Below are positions 55,842 to 64,000 of a DNA stretch of 64,000 nucleotides, one piece after another. The notes under the pieces are model-generated. The model was not told where the DNA came from, did not search any database, and was given only the letters and a program-made list of their open reading frames with translations. The stretch's first letter is position 1, and each line of letters begins with the position of its first letter. The position numbers were made by a program, and so were the translations under genes. The DNA lies in NCBI GenBank assembly GCA_030734395.1, contig JAUZTG010000012.1, positions 1-64,000 on the forward strand, given 5' to 3'. The stretch is from Sarocladium kiliense (taxonomy: Eukaryota; Ascomycota; Sordariomycetes; Hypocreales; Sarocladiaceae).

Positions 55842-56840
55842 ATGCCTTCCGACCTCTCCAGTTACCTCGCCTCTCGCTACCTCGTCGCAGACCCTAAACC
55901 GACCAAAAAGCGCAAGCGCAAACAAGCAGCCGCCGATCAAGGCCTTCTCATCACCGACGACGCCGACTCAGCTTGGGGCACCAACAATGCCACGAACGAT
56001 GACAATAACGAAGATGGACCTCTTATGGTCTCTGGCGCCACATCCTCAGAGTTTCGAAAAGCAAAAAAGAACAACTGGAAGAGCTTGAGTGGCGGCAAGA
56101 GCCCGGCAGACGACAGCGCTTCAGCAGCAGACGCTATCCTCGCCTCTGCCGCTGCAGAAAACAAAGCCGCAGGTGGCTCAGCAGACGATGACGCCCCTGT
56201 AGTTGAGGGCGATCCCAGCATCGTCAAAATGAGCGATGGCACACACGCAGGTCTCCAGTCCGCCGCCTCTGTTGCCGCCCAACTTGCCCGTCGTGAGCGC
56301 GAAGAACGCGCAGACTTCGAGCGCCATCGCAAGTCAGCCAAGGAAGAAGAAACCGTCTACCGAGATGCTACTGGTCGCCGGATAGATGTCTCAATGAGGC
56401 GTGCAGAGGCTAGGAAGGCGGCGGCAGAGGCGGAGGAGAAGGAGAGGTTGAAAAAGGAGGAGTTGAAGGGCGAGGTGCAGCAGGAAGAGGCGAGGAAGAG
56501 GAGGGAAGCGTTGGATGATGCGAAGCTGATGACTGTGGCGAGGGGGATCGATGATGTGGATATGAATCGGGAAATGAAGGAGAAGGAGAGGTGGAATGAT
56601 CCCATGATGCAGTTCCTCAGTGAGAAGAAAGATGGGGGTGGTGGAGGAGGGAAGACAAGGGCGAAGAAGGGAAAGCCGGTGTATGCGGGTGCAGCGCCCC
56701 CGAATCGTTATGGGATCAAGCCTGGTTATCGGTGGGATGGTGTGGACAGAGGGAATGGCTTCGAGGCTGAGAGGTTCCGTGCGTTGAACAGGAGGGAGAT
56801 GAACAAAGACCTGAACTATTCATGGCAGATGGACGAGTAA
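55842..56840 (+). CDS. BUD13: pre-mRNA-splicing factor Bud13/Cwc26
   Basis: Intronless, 332 residues from the ATG at 55842 (MPSDLSSYLASRYLVADPKP); the frame is open upstream but that sequence overlaps the TRS85 leader region. Lys-rich KKRKRK near the N-terminus, a disordered middle, then the conserved TVYRDATGRRIDVSMRRAEA, a charged coiled coil, and the C-terminal GIKPGYRWDGVDRGNGFE...NYSWQMDE block that contacts Pml1/Snu17 in the RES complex. Acts in spliceosome activation and nuclear pre-mRNA retention. A GGGGGG/KTRAK insert is species-specific low complexity. Confidence 0.93.
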   Translation: MPSDLSSYLASRYLVADPKPTKKRKRKQAAADQGLLITDDADSAWGTNNATNDDNNEDGPLMVSGATSSEFRKAKKNNWKSLSGGKSPADDSASAADAILASAAAENKAAGGSADDDAPVVEGDPSIVKMSDGTHAGLQSAASVAAQLARREREERADFERHRKSAKEEETVYRDATGRRIDVSMRRAEARKAAAEAEEKERLKKEELKGEVQQEEARKRREALDDAKLMTVARGIDDVDMNREMKEKERWNDPMMQFLSEKKDGGGGGGKTRAKKGKPVYAGAAPPNRYGIKPGYRWDGVDRGNGFEAERFRALNRREMNKDLNYSWQMDE

Positions 56841-57135
56841 AGCCGATAGGATGGATGGTCTCGGCGTAGATCAGGCAATAGATACCCCCAAATATTGGAC
56901 AACAGTGTGCGTCCCTGGCCTCATACTAACGTGCACAGGTGAGAAGTCACAAGTCCTCGAGATAGTTCCGGAAGCCCTTTGTGAGTCGGTATATAGCTTT
57001 CCGGAGTCGCCTGATGGAGCCCCCCAGGCAAAGTCTAGTATAGCATCTCCCAACGCCCAGAATCACATACACTGCTAACCTCCCACCATCAAACCTGCCT
57101 TCCGGCAGCCATTCTCAATGCCTCCATCAAGCACC

Positions 57136-59375
57136 TCAAGGCGCAGGGGTGCCCGTCCTGGGAGATCCAGCCGGGCTCGCCCCTGCCAAATTGTTCCTCC
57201 GCCGTAGCTTCCCGTCCGAGCCCTTGATGCACAGCTCCTTGACCAGCCTGATGAAACTCTGCTTCTCGGGCTCACCATGGCGGGCTCTGATCCTAGCCAT
57301 GAGCTCACTGATTGTGATGCCCTCGTCAGGAATGCTTTCCATGACGTCTTGCTTTGTGAGAGGCTTCGGGCTACCAGGGGTTTGCAAACCGTCTGTGTCT
57401 GTTCCCAGTGAGTACGTTGTCCTAGAGGACTATGGAGGTCCGGTCCAGCAGGACCGTTGGAGAACTTACTGCCTTTGGGCGGATCAGGACTGCCTGCCCT
57501 AGAAACAGTCGGTGTGCCGCGGTTGCTACCTACGAGCTTGATCTTCTTCTTCCTCGCGCCAGCCCCGTCCGACATCTCTCCAGCTGTAGCTTCGCCATCG
57601 CTGCCTGATCCAGCGCCCATGTTGACCTTTCTCTTGCCAATAGCCGCATTTCCTGGTACGGGTGTACCAGCTCGGCTTCCCCTAGCCGAGTTGGCGGCGG
57701 CAGCAGAAGCTCCAACGGCAGTCTTCTTGACCTTGGCCTTCTTCCGGACTGACTCGTTACCACTAGATTCGGAGACTGGGGATCCGGCCCGCTTGAGAGA
57801 CTTGGTTTTCGCTTTCTTGGGGGTATTAGTGCCTTTGGAGCTGGAGCCCGAGGCTTTGCCCTTGTCCTTTTCCTCAGCGTTCTGGGAGGCGTTGTTCTCG
57901 TTGGCATCCTTCTGTTCGTTCTCGTCCTTCTTCTCATCTTCTTCATGCTCGGACTCCGACTCAGACTACTGACGGTTAGCAGATCTGAAACATATACCTG
58001 GTCTCGGAGCACCCGGGAAGCGACTTACAGAACTCGTCCATGGCTTCTCGTCCGAGTCATCGCTTGCGTACTGATCTTCATTGTCGTGCTTGATGAGCTT
58101 CTTCTTCGTGGACTTGCCATATAGCTGGCGCTGCAGCTCCTCGTGAAGCTTCTCCTTCAACTCCTTCTCCAGTTCCTGTTCATCACCCTCGCCAAAGTTG
58201 TTGGCTCCCAGCTGCTCACGACGAATTCGTTCGTTCGTCATCTTCGTGTCCTCGTCTTCTTGCCTCTCGAGCGTTGGCAACTCGTCGTCATCTTGGAATT
58301 CATCCCCAGAGATATCAAGGTCGTCATGCTCCATCTTTTCGGCGCGCGAGGCAGCTCGGAAGGTGTCGCTCTCCGTCTTAATCATTGGACCTTTGCCGTA
58401 GAAAGATTGCCGGGTTGCTTGCAGATCACTCTGCTTCACCTTCTTCTCTTCGTCCTTCATGGCCCAGCGGCTAATCATCATCTTCTTGTTCATGAAAGCC
58501 TCGGCCTCATCCACTGTGTACGCTTGGAAGGGCGGCTTGGAAGTCATGCGATACCACTTTTCTAGAGGGACCATACGGAAGACTGTCCCATCTATCATGA
58601 AGGCGACCGTTGTCTCGGAAAGTGCTGAAACATAGCTTCCCACCCAGACATTCTTACCATCTGCATCTTCCAGATGCCAGGGTAAAGCCTCCTCATAGCG
58701 CAGCTCTGATTCTTTCTTGGCAGCTTGCGTCTTCGGAGCTCGGTTGAATGTAATCTTGTTCTCGTCTTTCGACTTCTTTGGCTTCTTCTGTTGGGAGTCC
58801 TTGGTAACAGGTGCCATCTTGGCCTGGTCGATGGCCCTCTGTGCCTCCTTCTCGGCCTTTATCTGTGCTAGCCTGTCTTGTTCGTCCTGATCGACATGTC
58901 TCTGTTCGGGCTCAGGTTCATCTTTGATGACGGCGCGTCCGGGCGGCGGCTGCCTGGCGTCGCGGCGATGCAGTGTGACGGGTCGTGCAAAATCGTCCTG
59001 ATCTGTTGGGTCGATGTTTTTGTCGGCTTTGGTTGGCACGAACTTGAGCATATGGTAGCGAATACCGTCCAGGAGGGCCTTCTTCGTCGTCATTATCGGG
59101 ATATCCGAGCACCCTGGTGGAGGTGGATCGAGCCAGCCGCCATTCTGTCTTCTTCGTTCCGCAACGTCCTCCCTTGAACCCAGTTTCGATTTCGAAGAAC
59201 TCGCCGCTGGCTTTCCTTGTGGTGGCTGCGTCGGCTTCTGGACAGGTTTGCGCGAAACGAGAGGATTGGTGCGGCCTCTCGGTCTCATGGGCCGTAACGG
59301 GTTGGCTCTCTTGTGCGCTGCCGGCGGCGGTCGCGCGCCGTTCGTGGTGGGCGGGAGTGCGTTGTTATCAGACAT
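57136..59375 (-). CDS. TFG1: transcription initiation factor TFIIF alpha subunit (Tfg1/RAP74)
   Basis: Exons 59375-58029, 57965-57470 and 57392-57136; 699 residues. Donors are GTAAGT twice, acceptors CAGTAG and ACACAG, all in frame. The N-terminal triple-barrel dimerisation domain includes WHLEDADGKNVWVGSYVS, FMIDGTVFRMVPLEKWYRM and AEAFMNKKMMISRW. An acidic and Lys/Ser-rich middle follows. The C-terminal winged helix (PLTKQDVMESIPDEGITISE, FIRLVKELCIKGSDGKL) is followed by a short tail. Works with RNA polymerase II at initiation and elongation. Convergent with BUD13 (295 bp apart). Confidence 0.94.
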
Positions 59376-60725
59376 TGTAAGGAAATCTGGGTCTAAGAAG
59401 ATAGTACAAGCTGAGCGAATGCGCCAGTGTTGGCAGAGCAAGAGTCGCTGGTCGTCAACTCAGCTCCAGAGACCAGTCTGCGACGTCACAACGTCGAGAA
59501 GCGCCCAAGGCGCGTCCTGGCTAAGCGGAAGAACGGCAGGGCTTGTTAGGGTAAGACGATGGAAATGAGCCAGGATCAGAGGTGCTGCCAGCGCCGGTGT
59601 GGTGGTTGTAAGAATGTTGCAGGCTGGGCAAAGCAAACGTGATGGAGGATGATTTGGAAGCTGGAGATCCAAGGCGCCGTGCCATCAAAGAGCAGCGCGA
59701 GCGCGAGGTAGCTTTGCACGCCACAGTTGAGCCACAGCTGCTCCCCGTGTTAGGCTACTAGCCACAGTCACTGTAATGGGAGGTCTCGAAGTTGCACAAG
59801 ATAATGGCAGATGCAAGGGATAGTAAAATGCATCCGAATGGGACGCTTGTTGGAGGAAGAATCAAATATAGTCTGAGAAGCCACAAAGAACAAGCCATAG
59901 ACACCGGACAAGGGTTACCACCTCCTTCTCAAGGGATGGAGCTTTGATCACCCGCTGCTGGGTCTTTGATGAGGCTGAAAAGCTCCAGATGGTGGAAGCC
60001 ACAGTGCGTCATTCTTCCAGTTCTGAGTCTTACACGGTGAAAGGCCCACTATAAGCATCACCTGCAGCGGCTTGTGTCCCCCCAATGCGGGCATCTTTCT
60101 ATATTCAGCAACGCTCACATCGTACAAGCACAGTGTTAAGCGCCTGCTTCTTGCTCGATCCTCCCACTCGCACTGTACACAGATCGTCCGTCAGGTAGCT
60201 TAGCTTCGTAGCTGGATCCCAACACCCTCTCGATCACTACCTTCTCTTCCCGTCTGCCCACCAGACTCTGTACTGGACAACACTTCTTCCTTTCGAGGTC
60301 ATCCAGCCAACTCACGCCTCATGGCTGCATACTTGGCTTTAAGAAACCGCTACGCACGCATATACGTGCCGTCCGTCCCCCCGTCGGCAGACCCGTGAGC
60401 CTGGGCAAAGCCCATTCCTAACCCACTACAAGCAAACCCTCCTTCAGTCAGCAGATCCCCGACGCCAGCTCATCCAAGGGTTGGCCTCTTCCACCGAGAA
60501 ATCACGACTAATCAAATCTTTAGGCGGCTTGGGAAATACAGAGGTATTGTCAATCGCTGGCGCCACCCTCAACCATTGACATCCGTCTCCCTTGAACGCT
60601 TGGACCACGATTCGATGAGCCTAAGCTTGCCATCGGCGCCAAATTTTACCTCGAGCACCACGCTCTCGGCCCTGCGTTGAAGCACTGTACCACGTAAAGC
60701 ACACAGCTGTTGTCAAAGCTCTGTG
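59376..60725. other. 1.35-kb divergent upstream region of TFG1 and the Cid1-type gene
   Basis: No supported gene. The second half (60090-60720) is pyrimidine-rich on the plus strand, as in fungal promoters and long 5' leaders, so the Cid1-type transcript may start well upstream and could include a leader intron. Confidence 0.45.
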
Positions 60726-63700
60726 ATGAGTAGCTCTGAACAATCTGGGCTCGGTCGCCCGCCTCCCGGGCTTGAGGAACGTCTACACAATCTCATCATC
60801 TCCAACAGCTCCAATGGGCAAGCAGCGCCTGCTCAGGTCCAGCCATCCAACATCAATTATGGAAGGCCGGGGTCGGAGCAGGGACTTGAGCATGGAAGTG
60901 GCAGTGGCGCCGTTGCAGCTGCGAGAGGCGGCGGTAAGAAACGGCCGAACCAGGCCCAGCGGCGCCAGATGAACGCTGAGCTGTCTTTGGTTGTGGATAC
61001 GAGGGCTGTAGAGCCGCCTCTTCATCATCAACAGTTCCAAAGCCACCGGGGTGGTCCTGGACATCATAGTGGTGGCGTGCCCTTTGCTGCGCAGAGAGAT
61101 GTGGCATCCCATACCCGCCAAGCTCACGGACATCAGCAGCAGCAGTGGAGATCTTCAGACCCTTCACAACATCAACAAGGTCGATGGAACCAAAACCATC
61201 AGGGTCAATCAGGGTATCATCAGCCCCGCCACCAACAGCATGACCAGGCCTTCCGAAGACATCCAGGGCAGAATCAGAACTTCCGACAAGGATCGGGCTA
61301 TCAGGTTCAAGCACAGCAACATCAGAACTTTCCCATTCGTCCAGAGGAACTTGCTGCCCAGTCCGCTTTACTGGAAGAATTATGCTACAAGCATGTCAGT
61401 GGATCAGAAATAGAATTCTCTGAGATTGCTGAAAAGGAGGCCTTCCGGCAGCGTATCGAGCATCTCAGCAGGGAGGTTATCGCGATGCATGAGGTTCGTG
61501 ACATCGGCAACAGTCACTTTCCCCCCCAATCTGTTGAGTTAAAATGCTTCGGAAGTTTATCATCAGGCTTCGCAACAAAGGCATCGGACATGGATCTTGG
61601 ACTCGTAACTCCATTCTCAGCAATGCAACCCGATGAGCCGGATTCGCCCATCCCACGACTACTAGAAAAGGCACTTCTCAACGCCGGTCTCGGTGCACGA
61701 CTTCTCACAAAAACCAGAGTTCCTATCATCAAACTCTGTGAGCGGCCCCCTGCGTCATTGCTCGAAGACCTATTGGCAGAGCGGGAGAAGTGGGAGATGG
61801 GAGCAGGCAAAGATCCCCAAGACGCACAGGATGAAGCACCTGTGAACGAAATCCACGCTTCGGCAGACGAGGATGAGGATCGCGAACCTCAAGAGGCCGA
61901 AGAAGAAATTGCGGCCGAGTTCTACTTCGACATACCAACTAGAGATGCCGGCCCACCAAAGCGCATGTGGCTCAAGCAAAGTCACAACCAAACACTTGCT
62001 AACTACCTGGGTACCGCTAAGCGGGTACTTCGTAAAGCCGGTGGTCGTGATGTCACACTTGGCAATTACCGCGAGCTTACTGATTTCGAATGGGATGTCC
62101 TCAATTCTATCTGCAAGGCATTCGTTCAAGGTCTCGAGGACATCAAGCTGCGTGATCAGCTGAAGGAGTTGCCTTCTTTATCATTCAGTGCCCCTGCAGG
62201 TATTTCCGATCGGCACTGCCTCATGGCTGTAGGTACCCAAGTTGAAGGAGAGCAACTACTCCAGCACTGGGATCAGAAGATTGCCACCGAGCATATGTCT
62301 TCTAAACCCCGTCATGGCCACGCCGTGTTGCAATGGAATCAACTGCGCTTGCGCGAGACATATGGCTCAGATCCGCTTGCTTGGGCAAAGGAAGTCCAGC
62401 TTGCGTTGGATAAGCTCAAGAAGCTTCCGTCCGTGCAGCTCATCACACTCGAGCAGCAGCAGCATGAATTGCCTGTGCTATATCAAACGCGGGCGAAGAG
62501 TGTGGTGCGAGTTCTGGCAGAGCACAATCAAGAGCCTGCAGAGGTATTGATGACCCAGTATATCGCAGGAATGCAGCCAAGCAGTGTTCGCAAGGTTGTC
62601 GCAAAAGCGTACGAAGACTCTTCGCGGACCATGGACATGGCAGCCGTGGGCCGACGCCACAAGAGCCTCCACCTCGCTGCAAAATTCGAGCAAGCATTGG
62701 CAAAGAACCTTTACGAGGATGATCAAATTTCCGACATCAAAGCCTACGTCGCCCTTCTTCGGCAGCCGATGGTAAACATTAGCAACGATTCAGCCGCTCC
62801 GAACTGGGTTGTTCCTATCGGACCCGAGAATGCTGCCCTCATCGCCCGCATCCAGAGCTTCAAAGACCCCCATACCTTTGCGGTCAACCAGCCGCGGGAC
62901 CGCTATAAGGACAAACTGGAGTTCCCGAAAACTGGTGTTGGCGCGCAGTGTGATATCAACTTCTCTGCCCACCTTGCGCTTCAGAATACACTTCTCCTAC
63001 GTTGCTACTCCCACACGGATCCTCGCGTTCGTCCCATGGTTCTCTTCATCAAGCATTGGGCCAAGGTTCGTGGTATAAATTCAGGATATCGCGGTACTTT
63101 GAGCAGCTACAGTTATGTTCTCATGGTTTTGCACTACCTTGTCAACATTGCTAGGCCTTTCGTCTGTCCCAATCTTCAGCAGCTGGCACCACACCCTCCT
63201 CCGAATGCAACACCAGCTGAGCTCGAGGGTACATACATATGCCGCGGCTATGACGTCCGTTTCTGGCGCAACGAAGAAGAGATCCTTCATCTGTCGCGTG
63301 CCAACCAGCTTACGCACAACAAAGACCCCATTGGACATTTGCTGCGTGGGTTCTTCGAGTACTTTGCCCAGACATCCAACATGAGCGACGGGTCTGGTCG
63401 TGGTTTCGACTGGGGTCGCGATGTTCTAAGCTTGCGCTCACCTGGTGGTCTTTTGTCGAAACAGGACAAGGGATGGACTGGGGCAAAGACTACTGTCGAG
63501 GTTCGCGGAGCTGCCCATGGGCCGAAAAGCAGCATGGATGTGGCTTCGCCAGCCTCGCCTCTCACACCTCAGCAGCAGACCGACCCCGGTATTGTACCAG
63601 ATGCTACCATTACCAATAAGAACCCATCAGGCGGTGAGGTGAAGGAGGTTCGACACCGTTACCTTTTCGCGATCGAGGATCCCTTTGAGCTAGACCACAA

Positions 63701-63914
63701 TGTGGCGCGAACGGTCACGCACAATGGTATAGTATCGATCCGAGACGAGTTCCGGCGCGCGTGGCGCATTCTTCGGGCAGCAGGACAGGGTATGATACAA
63801 GAAGACCTCTTGAAGGATGTCAATGCTGTAGACGAGGGCGGGAGAAGTCCTTTCCTAGCGATGCTTGACGATATCCACGGACTGTCAGGAACTGGCCCCG
63901 CACCACGGTCGTGA
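60726..63914 (+). CDS. Cid1-type poly(A)/poly(U) nucleotidyltransferase with large central insertion
   Basis: A single exon, 1062 residues from the ATG at 60726. Residues 1-200 are Gln/His/Gly-rich and disordered. The nucleotidyltransferase core starts with FGSLSSGFATKASDMDLGL, catalytic Asp288 and Asp290. The palm continues to RVPIIKL (about 330-336), then about 400 residues intervene before the third Asp (Asp743, in AQCDINFSAHLALQNTLLL). Central-domain features follow: MVLFIKHWAKVRGINSGYRG, SSYSYVLMVLHYLV and the PAP-associated segment DPIGHLLRGFFEYFAQ. Cid1 family enzymes add U or A to RNA 3' ends. The insertion contains an acidic stretch and predicted helices. Intact; the longest protein in the window. 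Confidence 0.88.
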   Translation: MSSSEQSGLGRPPPGLEERLHNLIISNSSNGQAAPAQVQPSNINYGRPGSEQGLEHGSGSGAVAAARGGGKKRPNQAQRRQMNAELSLVVDTRAVEPPLHHQQFQSHRGGPGHHSGGVPFAAQRDVASHTRQAHGHQQQQWRSSDPSQHQQGRWNQNHQGQSGYHQPRHQQHDQAFRRHPGQNQNFRQGSGYQVQAQQHQNFPIRPEELAAQSALLEELCYKHVSGSEIEFSEIAEKEAFRQRIEHLSREVIAMHEVRDIGNSHFPPQSVELKCFGSLSSGFATKASDMDLGLVTPFSAMQPDEPDSPIPRLLEKALLNAGLGARLLTKTRVPIIKLCERPPASLLEDLLAEREKWEMGAGKDPQDAQDEAPVNEIHASADEDEDREPQEAEEEIAAEFYFDIPTRDAGPPKRMWLKQSHNQTLANYLGTAKRVLRKAGGRDVTLGNYRELTDFEWDVLNSICKAFVQGLEDIKLRDQLKELPSLSFSAPAGISDRHCLMAVGTQVEGEQLLQHWDQKIATEHMSSKPRHGHAVLQWNQLRLRETYGSDPLAWAKEVQLALDKLKKLPSVQLITLEQQQHELPVLYQTRAKSVVRVLAEHNQEPAEVLMTQYIAGMQPSSVRKVVAKAYEDSSRTMDMAAVGRRHKSLHLAAKFEQALAKNLYEDDQISDIKAYVALLRQPMVNISNDSAAPNWVVPIGPENAALIARIQSFKDPHTFAVNQPRDRYKDKLEFPKTGVGAQCDINFSAHLALQNTLLLRCYSHTDPRVRPMVLFIKHWAKVRGINSGYRGTLSSYSYVLMVLHYLVNIARPFVCPNLQQLAPHPPPNATPAELEGTYICRGYDVRFWRNEEEILHLSRANQLTHNKDPIGHLLRGFFEYFAQTSNMSDGSGRGFDWGRDVLSLRSPGGLLSKQDKGWTGAKTTVEVRGAAHGPKSSMDVASPASPLTPQQQTDPGIVPDATITNKNPSGGEVKEVRHRYLFAIEDPFELDHNVARTVTHNGIVSIRDEFRRAWRILRAAGQGMIQEDLLKDVNAVDEGGRSPFLAMLDDIHGLSGTGPAPRS

Positions 63915-64000
63915 GCACAATGTGTGGTTATGTTGAATATGAGGTCACGGTGACAAGTTGCTGCCTTCTTTGTACTACCAAGGATGGATGAGACATGTTA

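Noticed and set aside
1..64000. tRNA, rRNA, CRISPR or riboswitch elements
   Set aside because: I looked for tRNA B-box words and repeat-spacer arrays and found none that fit; CRISPR is not expected in a eukaryotic nuclear genome.

Overview
The window is nuclear DNA of a filamentous ascomycete (Pezizomycotina). The evidence is introns of about 48-90 nt with GT-AG ends and CTRAY-type branch points, fungus-specific gene families (TFIIF alpha/Tfg1, Pol32, Rad18, Chm7, Trs85, Bud13, GH125, Dur3, Zn2Cys6 and bZIP regulators), and AT-rich, gene-poor blocks whose decayed genes carry CAA>TAA and TGG>TAG stops, as left by repeat-induced point mutation (RIP). I cannot place it to order or genus.

Layout. 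1-6.3 kb: AT-rich DNA and microsatellites, a stand-alone STAND-type N-terminal-domain protein (minus strand) and a decayed secreted-protein gene. 6.4-12.2 kb: an accessory trio of Zn2Cys6 regulator, CocE/NonD-type hydrolase and EthD-like protein, the last two divergently transcribed. 12.5-19.5 kb: an arsenic-detoxification island of a bZIP gene, the arsenite pump ACR3, a rhodanese-type arsenate reductase (ACR2/ArsC) on a shared promoter with an imperfect tandem repeat, the flavoprotein ArsH, and a second bZIP gene. The first bZIP gene and arsH are frame-disrupted; ACR3 and ACR2 read intact. 19.6-31.2 kb: AT-rich flanks with two inverted copies of a diverged repeat around a Baeyer-Villiger monooxygenase, a RIP-damaged PHO89-type phosphate transporter pseudogene, an arrestin-like gene and a small cysteine-rich secreted protein. 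32.2-34.7 kb: the urea transporter DUR3 with upstream GATA sites. 34.7-43.2 kb: a gene-poor stretch with a transmembrane collagen-like protein, a three-finger C2H2 gene and an OTT_1508-like deaminase whose start codon appears to be split by an intron.

43.8-64 kb is a compact conserved block: GH125 mannosidase, aminotransferase, POL32 and RAD18 head to head, CHM7, TRS85 and BUD13 head to head, TFIIF alpha, and a Cid1-type nucleotidyltransferase with a large insertion. These genes are uninterrupted once introns are assigned, which makes it less likely that the frame breaks in the arsenic island are sequencing errors.

In the arsenic island, arsenate is reduced by ACR2, arsenite is exported by ACR3, and ArsH is a family known to oxidise trivalent organoarsenicals; the flanking bZIP genes are plausible regulators by analogy with yeast Yap8. 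Exon boundaries were set by hand from splice signals and frame continuity; where they could not be resolved this is stated.
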